Below, in pieces: positions 7,894-13,339 of a stretch of DNA of 14,252 nucleotides; the stretch's first letter is position 1, and each line of letters starts with the position of its first letter. The notes beneath the pieces were generated by a model, which saw nothing but the letters and a program-made list of their open reading frames with translations, was not told the DNA's origin and made no database searches. A program made the position numbers and the translations under genes. Source of the DNA: Candidatus Aminicenantota bacterium (lineage in GTDB: Bacteria; Acidobacteriota; Aminicenantia; UBA2199); contig CP070627.1 of the NCBI GenBank assembly GCA_020355945.1, forward strand, positions 9,055,855 to 9,070,106, read 5' to 3'.

Positions 7894-9774
7894 TTAGAAT
7901 TTTGAAATTGGCAGGACCACATGAGACGGATGACTTCCGGATCTAAATACATGTTGGTTGGCAACCTGATAATCAGCTTCAGTTGCTGTCGGGATATTCA
8001 CAAATTTCTGGGGATTCCTGCCAATCAGGGGAAACCAGGTACTCTGAACCTGGACCATTATCCTATGCCCTTTAAGGAAGCAGTGGTTACGGCTGTTCAA
8101 GTTGATTGTAAATTTGGTTATTTTATTGGGTATAAGAGGCTCAGGTATTTCAAAACTGTTTCTGAATTTGGCACGAAACACTTCATCTGCAATCATGAGC
8201 TGGTATCCTCTCATTTTTTCTTCCGGATGATTTTCCGGGTATACATCTATGAGTTTTACAACCCAATCGCAGTCAGTGCCGGAAGTAGATGCAAAGAGTT
8301 TTGCTATAATACGACCGGAAATAATAACTTCTTCTTCCAGGACATCGGTCTGCCAGCTCAGGACATCGGAACGACCTTGTATAAAACGCTGATCTTCAAC
8401 TTTCCAGTACATCTTGGAACCTTGCCAGAATCCATTTATAGGTTGTTCTGTATAAGGAATAGGATTGGCGGGATTTGAAACGTAGCTGTCGAATTCCTGT
8501 GTGCTGTCTCCTTGAGGAAGTTCAAAAGAGAGCCTGCCATTCTTGTGGAAATAGAGCTGCCGTTCTTCGATATTACCCTTAGGAGGCCAATTGTTGTAGG
8601 ATTTCCACTCGTTTTTGCCGGTCTGAAAAGCGAGAGCTTCAGGCAGGTTGAGATTTCCCTTATCTTTTAAAAAGTAAGCAAACCAGGGTGCCTGGATGTT
8701 TTCACGGTAATATAAACTGGGGGTGCATCCAAAATCAATGTCATAGAGTTTCTGCCCGTCACCTTTCCAACCACCATGAGACCATGGACCCACAATAAGG
8801 TAATTCAAATTTTGCAGATCGTTCATCTCAAGAACCTCGTAAATCTTCATAGAACCGTAGAAATCCTCTGCATCCCACCAGCCGGCTACATTTAAGGTAG
8901 GAATATTTACATTGTTGAAATTGTGAGTGACTTCCAGTTTTTGCCAGTATTCATCGTAATTGGGGTGTGTCATGAAATTATTCCATGTCGGCGAATTTCC
9001 CTGGAAGTAATTTTTATTTACATTTGAAAGAGGACCCAACTCAAGGTACCATTCATAGACATCTTTATCGAAATTAAAGGGAGTGCAATCATCAGAAAGT
9101 TCCATCAAGGCCGCATAACCAAAACCGGGACTCAGGCGGAAAGCTCCGTTATGGAAGAAATCATCGCCGATAAACATGTCTGAAGGCGATCCCTGTGGAG
9201 AAACAGCTTTGATTGCAGGGTGGGGATTAATCATTGCCATTACAGCCAACCAGCCATCATAGGACACTCCAAATATTCCCACCCGGCCATTGTTGCCTGA
9301 AACATTTTGCAGCAGCCAGTCAATTGTGTCATAGGTATCTGTGCCTTCGTCAATACCACCGGGATTCGGAGGACGCATCATAATAAATTCTCCCCCTGAT
9401 TTGTAACGACCCCTGATATCCTGGACAACAAAGATATAACCTTCCCTGACAAACTCAAACCACCATTTGCTTTCTCCAATCCTCCAGTAATATCCATACC
9501 GGCTTTGAGGAAGGCCATATGGGGTTCGCATCATCAGAAAGGGCAAAGATTCAGTTGAATTCCTGGGCACATAGATTTCTGTATGTAACCCAATTCCGTC
9601 ACGCATGGAAATCAGGGCTTCACGTTTACTGTAAAATGGAGCTGGATCAAATGGGATTTCCGGTATCTGTATCTCAGGTTCGGGAGGGGGAGTTGTTTCC
9701 CTGGAACAGAAGAAAAGCAAATTCACCGAAAATGTTAGTAACAAGGTTACTATTAAAAATTTTATTTTTTTCAT
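7894..9774 (-). CDS. Exported CocE/NonD-family serine hydrolase, alpha-amino acid ester hydrolase-like
   Basis: 626 residues from ATG at 9774. That start is chosen over an in-frame ATG at 9831 because GGAGG lies 4 nt before it and the signal peptide (MKKIKFLIVTLLLTFSVNLLFFC) begins there. The cysteine at 23 follows LFF, a poor lipobox, so lipidation is uncertain. An alpha/beta-hydrolase domain follows a typical MRDGIGLHTEIYVP opening. The nucleophile is S171 in GVSYDG, the acid D301 in GWWDAED and the base H333 in GPWSHGGW. These spacings (130 and 32) are close to those of alpha-amino acid ester hydrolases. The acidic cluster of those enzymes is also matched: D205 (GDDFFHNGAF, 34 after the Ser) and E303/D304 right after the acid. 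The C-terminal third (from about 450) is the PepX_C jelly roll. Expected reaction: hydrolysis or acyl transfer on esters or amides of alpha-amino acids, outside the cytoplasm. Cocaine esterase and glutaryl-7-ACA acylase are relatives. It is the last gene of the hydrolase run and has its own upstream element. Confidence 0.9.
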   Translation of the reverse strand: MKKIKFLIVTLLLTFSVNLLFFCSRETTPPPEPEIQIPEIPFDPAPFYSKREALISMRDGIGLHTEIYVPRNSTESLPFLMMRTPYGLPQSRYGYYWRIGESKWWFEFVREGYIFVVQDIRGRYKSGGEFIMMRPPNPGGIDEGTDTYDTIDWLLQNVSGNNGRVGIFGVSYDGWLAVMAMINPHPAIKAVSPQGSPSDMFIGDDFFHNGAFRLSPGFGYAALMELSDDCTPFNFDKDVYEWYLELGPLSNVNKNYFQGNSPTWNNFMTHPNYDEYWQKLEVTHNFNNVNIPTLNVAGWWDAEDFYGSMKIYEVLEMNDLQNLNYLIVGPWSHGGWKGDGQKLYDIDFGCTPSLYYRENIQAPWFAYFLKDKGNLNLPEALAFQTGKNEWKSYNNWPPKGNIEERQLYFHKNGRLSFELPQGDSTQEFDSYVSNPANPIPYTEQPINGFWQGSKMYWKVEDQRFIQGRSDVLSWQTDVLEEEVIISGRIIAKLFASTSGTDCDWVVKLIDVYPENHPEEKMRGYQLMIADEVFRAKFRNSFEIPEPLIPNKITKFTINLNSRNHCFLKGHRIMVQVQSTWFPLIGRNPQKFVNIPTATEADYQVANQHVFRSGSHPSHVVLPISKF

Positions 9775-9778
9775 TTTT

Positions 9779-9783
9779 CCTCC
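9779..9783 (-). promoter_or_regulatory. Ribosome-binding site that sets the CocE-like start
   Basis: GGAGG on the minus strand ends 4 nt before the ATG at 9774. The alternative ATG at 9831 would place 19 extra residues, with no export character, in front of a complete signal peptide. Confidence 0.75.
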
Positions 9784-9802
9784 AAATGTTTCTTCATAAT
9801 AA

Positions 9803-9833
9803 TTAAACACAACAGGAAAGAAAAATTCCACTT
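9803..9833 (-). promoter_or_regulatory. Shared 31-bp upstream element, copy 2 (before the CocE-like gene)
   Basis: On the minus strand this reads AAGTGGAATTTTT, six unconserved bases, then TGTTGTGTT, ending 28 nt before the ATG at 9774. The same two blocks with the same spacing occur at 13067-13097; 25 of 31 positions are identical. GGAAT and GTT within it are 16 bp apart, reminiscent of extracytoplasmic-function sigma promoters (GGAAC...GTC/GTT). That reading is inference; the repetition itself is directly visible. Confidence 0.55.
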
Positions 9834-9980
9834 CCTGGTTAGTTTTGATGAAAAAAACATGGCGAACCGTAAGTTTAAAAATGAAAATTGTAAAAAAAGA
9901 AATTGATATCGAAGTATTTTGTTACTCGTTTTGGTGCGGGAAAACGTTTGTATGAAAATATAAAATGATACCTGATCCCA
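9834..9980 (-). other. Intergenic segment between the C45-type and CocE-like genes
   Basis: No coding potential was seen. It contains a 6-bp stem with an 8-nt loop (CGTTTT 9927-9932, AAAACG 9941-9946) but no T-run after it in the minus direction, so there is no clear terminator for the upstream gene. Transcription may run through from the upstream operon into the CocE-like gene. Confidence 0.4.
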
Positions 9981-11267
9981 TTATTGAAGAAGTGATAAAG
10001 AAAAATCGTAAGGTGTGTCAAATTCTCTTCGACAGAACAGCCGCATCAAATCATTTTGGAAATCAAAGAGAGATATATGACCGTAATCGGTGCCTCGAAT
10101 CGTTTTCATAATATTCTCCATTTCATTTAAATCGTCGATACCGGCTTCTGCTGCATTGGTGGCTGTACGAAATCGCCAACAATTTTCCATCATGTAATCC
10201 ATTCCCTCATGGTAGGCAGTGTTGGTTAACACCTGGTAATTCTTCTCTGCCCTGAAAAAATCAGGTATCCGATCGAGGTTAAACTCGATAACAACGGAAT
10301 TCCCGTAAGAATCTGCCGCCAGTACGTGACCGGTGGTATGAGGAGACCAGGGGCGTACAGAGCGATATAAAGCGATCACTTCGTCAACTGTGGCACATGT
10401 CTCTAAAGCGATTCGAAATAAATGATTCTGCTGGATTGCAGGAACATCCGGATAGGGGTCTAACCAGAAATATTTCGGGGGATTGCCATTTGCGGCAGTC
10501 CCCATAAACAAACCTTTTTCATTAATACCGTCCATCACCCAGTGAAACATCGTATAACAAGCGTTGGCCATTACTTTGTACCCCCCTTCTATCTGCGTAA
10601 ATACAACAAAATGGGGTTTTTCGAAATCATTGTCAAAATTTCTGCCCACGATGCTGCGGTCCGGTAATTTCACAGAGACAATACTGCAATGATCAAACGT
10701 CGAAGCGGCGGCACCAGTCCCGGGACCCATTAAAGATTTGAATTCTGAGTATTTAAACAGATCCCACCATAATCGATAAAAAAAATTGTGCTCAAAAAAG
10801 ACAAAATCCAATTCAGCAACCGGGATATTAAACACATCCCCCACACCTCTGGCAATCTCTAAAAATTGAGGGTACACCTGCCTATACATTTCAATGATAC
10901 GGTTATTCAATTCCACCTGTCCAGCCGTTACCCGCCTTGGTTGATGGTCCGATTGTTGAGAAATGAGAGCCACTAAGTATCCATATTCATAGTAACTACC
11001 TTTAATTTCGACATATTGGGGTATCGTGTTTTGGGTGGAAATGGGTGAATATGTCATAATCTCCTTGCCCATGGTCTCCCGGGCATTGGCAAGATATTGC
11101 TTGAATTCCTGGTCGTATGTCGCTAACAGCCTATCTATTGCCTGTTGGCGGGGATCCATATCCTGCTGTGGACTCCCAGTTTTGTAGTCACATTTAAAGA
11201 GAAAAACAACCAGTAGAAAAAAAATTACCGGGTTCAATTTTTTTATTAATAACTTGAAATTTCTCAT
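9981..11267 (-). CDS. Exported C45-family (acyl-CoA:6-APA acyltransferase-like) Ntn hydrolase
   Basis: 428 residues. Residues 1-26 are a Sec signal (LNPVIFFLLVVFLFKC); the lipobox before C26 is atypical. The family signature starts with VEIKGSYYEYGYLVA (86-100), matching the G-s-y-e-x-G motif of C45 proteins. The putative N-terminal nucleophile after self-cleavage is C194 in FDHCSIVSV, followed by the conserved GRNFDND (208-214). Further family features are GINEKGLFMG (247-256), GHVLAADSYGNSVVIEF (313-329) and LTNTAYHEGM (347-356). C45 enzymes are Ntn hydrolases acting on amide bonds; the best known is isopenicillin N acyltransferase, and bacterial members mostly have unknown amide substrates. 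Here about 193 residues would precede the cleavage site, longer than usual, part of it being the signal peptide. AGGAGG lies 5 nt before the ATG, and the ATG overlaps the TGA of the preceding short ORF by 4 nt (ATGA), so translation is coupled. Confidence 0.85.
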   Translation of the reverse strand: MRNFKLLIKKLNPVIFFLLVVFLFKCDYKTGSPQQDMDPRQQAIDRLLATYDQEFKQYLANARETMGKEIMTYSPISTQNTIPQYVEIKGSYYEYGYLVALISQQSDHQPRRVTAGQVELNNRIIEMYRQVYPQFLEIARGVGDVFNIPVAELDFVFFEHNFFYRLWWDLFKYSEFKSLMGPGTGAAASTFDHCSIVSVKLPDRSIVGRNFDNDFEKPHFVVFTQIEGGYKVMANACYTMFHWVMDGINEKGLFMGTAANGNPPKYFWLDPYPDVPAIQQNHLFRIALETCATVDEVIALYRSVRPWSPHTTGHVLAADSYGNSVVIEFNLDRIPDFFRAEKNYQVLTNTAYHEGMDYMMENCWRFRTATNAAEAGIDDLNEMENIMKTIRGTDYGHISLFDFQNDLMRLFCRREFDTPYDFSLSLLQ

Positions 11268-11452
11268 TGCTGCCTCCTATCTTTTATTTCGAATATCATG
11301 GTGGGTTCCTCGACCCATTCCACGGGTGGTATTTGTTTTCCATCCACGAATCCGTTATTTAAATAGAGATACCCGAATCGTGCCATGTCCCGGGAAAAAC
11401 CAAACGCGCATAAAATTATAACAAAAATAAAAAGCAATACCCTCGTTTTCAC
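11264..11452 (-). CDS. 62-codon exported ORF carrying a beta-lactamase-family fragment (probable gene remnant)
   Basis: The frame starts with GTG at 11452, 6 nt after AAGGAG. Residues 1-19 are a signal peptide (MKTRVLLFIFVIILCAFGF). It is followed at once by RDMARFGYLYLNNGFVDGK and QIPPVEWVEEPT, which is the standard segment about two-thirds into class C beta-lactamase-family hydrolases (DMARFGxLyLNgGxxxGkqilpxeWVeeS). The catalytic SxxK, YxN and C-terminal halves are all absent, so it cannot be an active enzyme. It looks as if an internal deletion joined a signal peptide to the fragment and trimmed the rest. The corresponding segment of the adjacent full-length gene (SAEDMARFVEMLLANGGEILS) differs, so it is not a recent partial copy of that neighbour. 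The last codons (AGG AGG CAG CAA) form the ribosome-binding site of the next gene, and the stop overlaps its ATG. It may now serve mainly as a coupling leader. Confidence 0.6.
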   Translation of the reverse strand: MKTRVLLFIFVIILCAFGFSRDMARFGYLYLNNGFVDGKQIPPVEWVEEPTMIFEIKDRRQQ

Positions 11453-11474
11453 TGAAAACTCCTTATATCATTTT

Positions 11475-11492
11475 GCGTTTTTTTACAAACGC
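11475..11492 (-). other. Stem-loop spanning the stop codon of the beta-lactamase-family gene
   Basis: GCGTTT and AAACGC form a 6-bp stem with a 6-nt loop that contains part of the TAA stop (11483-11485). No T-run follows in the minus direction, so it is unlikely to terminate; it might protect or process the mRNA between the first two frames of the operon. Confidence 0.3.
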
Positions 11493-12931
11493 TTCCCCAC
11501 GCCAAAGCGGGTAACAAAATACTCCGCTATCTCATTCTCATCAAGATAGAAAGTGGCAGTAACCCACCAGGTACTGGTTTCTGATTCATCCATGTCAAAG
11601 TAGAACATATCTCCCCCGGATTGAAAAAGCTCGGTGGTATAATCTTCATCACCGTATTCAACCCACAATCGCTCTTCTGCATCCTGGTAAATCCTTATTT
11701 CTCCATATTTGTAGGAATCGAAATAAGAGCCGGTATATTTTCCCCAGGTTGAAGGTGATGTTGAATAATCGGGATCGATATAATTAGCTGGCAAATGCAA
11801 AAAAATATCCATTGCCTTTTTTGCCACATAGTATGGATTGAAAGTATCCACATTCACCATCACGACTACGCCGAAGTTATATTCAGGTACCAAACATACC
11901 TCTGACCGGAAACCGGTACCCCCTCCACTGTGCCTTATTACAGTGAGACCTTTGTAATCTCTCGAACTCAGGCCATAGCCGTATCCATATTCATAAGGAT
12001 TATGGGTGTCTTCAAGTGGGGACATCATGCGAGCGGCCGAAGCGGCACTTAAAATTTCTCCTCCATTAGCCAGGAGCATTTCAACAAAACGTGCCATATC
12101 CTCAGCGCTCATATAACACCCACCCGCCGGGCGAAGCAAGGGGCAGAAATTATTCTCCGGCAAAATATATTGGTCAACCTCTCCATTCTCTTTGAAAGTA
12201 TGTCCAAGCGAATAGTTACCATAGTTATATATCGTCTGCGTTCCATAACTGGCGGTAGTCATTCCCAGGGGATCGTAAATCCTCTGTTTCATTGCATCAG
12301 TGAAAGGAATACCGGCTGCCTCTTCAACAATCAAACCCACCAAAGAGTATCCCAGGTTAGAATAGTTAAATAAACGGCCTGGTGGGCCCCAGAGGGGGTA
12401 ATTGGTATGGTCCCGAAACCAACGGGATAGGATGTCCTCATCCGTATTGCAAATAATTTCAACATAGCCTGGCAAACCGGAGGTGTGGGTCAGTAGTTGA
12501 TGCACACTAATATTTGCAGGATCAAAAGGCTGAATTAAATTAAAATATGGAACATAAGTGGTCACAGGAGCATCCAGGTTTACAACGCCCTCATCAACCA
12601 GGGTCATTACGGCTGCTGCCGTAAGCATCTTTCCTGCGGAAGCTGTTACAAATAAGGTTTTTGTGTCAACCTGGTCGTTACTGTCAAAGCGTTTGACTCC
12701 TATACCGGATGAATAAGAAAGGATACGGTTGGTAATAACCGCAATTGAGCCGCCAGGGACGTTTTTTTCTTCAAACTCGCTGCGAATATATACCAGTAAC
12801 CGGTTGAACATGTCCTGTCCTGATTCTTCTGGTCCTGTTGTCTTACTTGACCGGCTTTTACACCCGGTAAGCAATAAAATAGCAACCATTACTAACAAAA
12901 TGATTAAAAAATTTTTTTGTTTTTTAAACAT
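11483..12931 (-). CDS. Class C beta-lactamase-family serine hydrolase, lipoprotein
   Basis: 482 residues from ATG at 12931. The signal peptide MFKKQKNFLIILLVMVAILLLTGC has a good lipobox (LTGC, C24), so it is probably a lipoprotein. The penicillin-recognising fold follows: SxxK is S98-A-G-K101 (TASAGKMLTAAAV), the second motif is Y190-S-N (FNYSNLGYSLVG), and HSGGGTGF (334-341) stands in the KTG position. LLTHTSGLPGY (146-156) is also typical. All catalytic elements are intact. Residues about 395-482 form a separate C-terminal beta domain (WGKYTGSYFD, GEIRIYQD), common in esterase and D-aminopeptidase relatives. Members of this superfamily include AmpC, EstB esterases, D-stereospecific peptidases and DD-peptidases; the exact substrate is open, and an ordinary drug-resistance role is not implied. 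Start choice: GGGGAGG lies 7 nt upstream, and an ATG at 13036 in frame would put 35 charged residues before the signal peptide. It is first in the minus-strand hydrolase run, 30 bp before the next frame. Confidence 0.9.
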   Translation of the reverse strand: MFKKQKNFLIILLVMVAILLLTGCKSRSSKTTGPEESGQDMFNRLLVYIRSEFEEKNVPGGSIAVITNRILSYSSGIGVKRFDSNDQVDTKTLFVTASAGKMLTAAAVMTLVDEGVVNLDAPVTTYVPYFNLIQPFDPANISVHQLLTHTSGLPGYVEIICNTDEDILSRWFRDHTNYPLWGPPGRLFNYSNLGYSLVGLIVEEAAGIPFTDAMKQRIYDPLGMTTASYGTQTIYNYGNYSLGHTFKENGEVDQYILPENNFCPLLRPAGGCYMSAEDMARFVEMLLANGGEILSAASAARMMSPLEDTHNPYEYGYGYGLSSRDYKGLTVIRHSGGGTGFRSEVCLVPEYNFGVVVMVNVDTFNPYYVAKKAMDIFLHLPANYIDPDYSTSPSTWGKYTGSYFDSYKYGEIRIYQDAEERLWVEYGDEDYTTELFQSGGDMFYFDMDESETSTWWVTATFYLDENEIAEYFVTRFGVGKRL

Positions 12932-12938
12932 ATTTTGT

Positions 12939-12945
12939 CCTCCCC
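12939..12945 (-). promoter_or_regulatory. Ribosome-binding site that sets the beta-lactamase-family start
   Basis: GGGGAGG on the minus strand lies 7 nt before ATG 12931. The ATG at 13036 has only AAGG about 11 nt upstream. The signal peptide with lipobox starts exactly at 12931. Confidence 0.7.
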
Positions 12946-13066
12946 TGGGTGTTGTGTCTTTAAGTAATTCTATACGATTATCACGTTTCCGGTGCACCAG
13001 TAAAACATCGATTTCTTTTTTTTCACCAATCTTCATTTTAAAAGTTACCTTCTTACCTGATACATA

Positions 13067-13097
13067 TTTAACACAACAAGGGGCAAAAATTCCACTT
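13067..13097 (-). promoter_or_regulatory. Shared 31-bp upstream element, copy 1 (before the beta-lactamase-family gene)
   Basis: Minus strand: AAGTGGAATTTTT, six variable bases, TGTTGTGTT. It matches the copy at 9803-9833 at 25 of 31 positions. It ends 135 nt before the chosen ATG (12931) but 30 nt before the alternative ATG (13036), almost the same distance as for copy 2 (28 nt). If it is a promoter, the mRNA would have a leader of roughly 125 nt that contains the in-frame ATG 13036, or the longer protein is made in part. Confidence 0.55.
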
Positions 13098-13245
13098 TTT
13101 ATTGAAAAAAAATTGTCCCTGGTTAATCAGAAGCTTTTGCTGATGTTTCACGGGTCCTGATGCTTCACGGGGCATGTCTCGAAACAATTTAATATAGGAC
13201 ATTTACAGACCAAAAATTTTCCCCCAACTTTTAAATATCCTTTTT

Positions 13246-13272
13246 CTTCGTGCCCTTCGTGTCCTTCGTGGT
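13246..13272. repeat. Three 9-bp tandem units CTTCGTGnn
   Basis: The units are CTTCGTGCC, CTTCGTGTC and CTTCGTGGT, directly followed by TAATTTTTTTTTT-like sequence. Short intergenic arrays of this kind occur repeatedly in some bacterial genomes; whether this one is dispersed elsewhere in the genome cannot be told from this window. Confidence 0.6.
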
Positions 13273-13305
13273 TAATTTTTTTTTGGTTGTGGCTTTGCCG
13301 CGGTG

Positions 13306-13334
13306 CGGACAGGCGAATTTAATTATGGTATAAT
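13306..13334 (+). promoter_or_regulatory. Extended -10 promoter for the FGE-like gene (leaderless start)
   Basis: TATAAT (13329-13334) is preceded by TGG, the same TGGTATAAT as at argS. CGGACA (13306-13311) lies 17 bp upstream and matches the -35 consensus at 4 of 6 positions. Transcription would be expected to begin at about 13340-13341, which is the A or T of the ATG itself. Confidence 0.55.
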
Positions 13335-13339
13335 TGATT

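Larger units (their letters stand above)
13098..13339. other. Non-coding divergent region with short tandem repeats
   Basis: The gap between the divergent hydrolase and FGE-like genes spans 12932-13339 (408 bp). Apart from the shared element and the 13320s promoter it holds an imperfect direct repeat of TGATGTTTCACGGG and TGATGCTTCACGGG (13141-13154 and 13158-13171, one mismatch, period 17). It also holds three CTTCGTG units at 13246, 13255 and 13264 (period exactly 9) followed by an AT-rich T-run. No gene, tRNA or convincing terminator was seen here. Confidence 0.6.

Noticed and set aside
7921..8478. Plus-strand frame of 185 codons
   Set aside because: It is antisense to the conserved PepX_C domain of the CocE-like gene and has no recognisable features.
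9775..9831. Longer N-terminus of the CocE-like gene (ATG 9831)
   Set aside because: The signal peptide and GGAGG both point to 9774; in addition, the longer form would start inside the shared upstream element.
13067..13097. Sigma-54 promoter reading of the shared element
   Set aside because: GG and GC are only 7 bp apart in this copy, not 10, and copy 2 lacks the GC altogether.
12729..13160. Plus-strand frame of 143 codons
   Set aside because: It mostly lies antisense to the beta-lactamase-family gene and its leader; no start signal or motif was seen.
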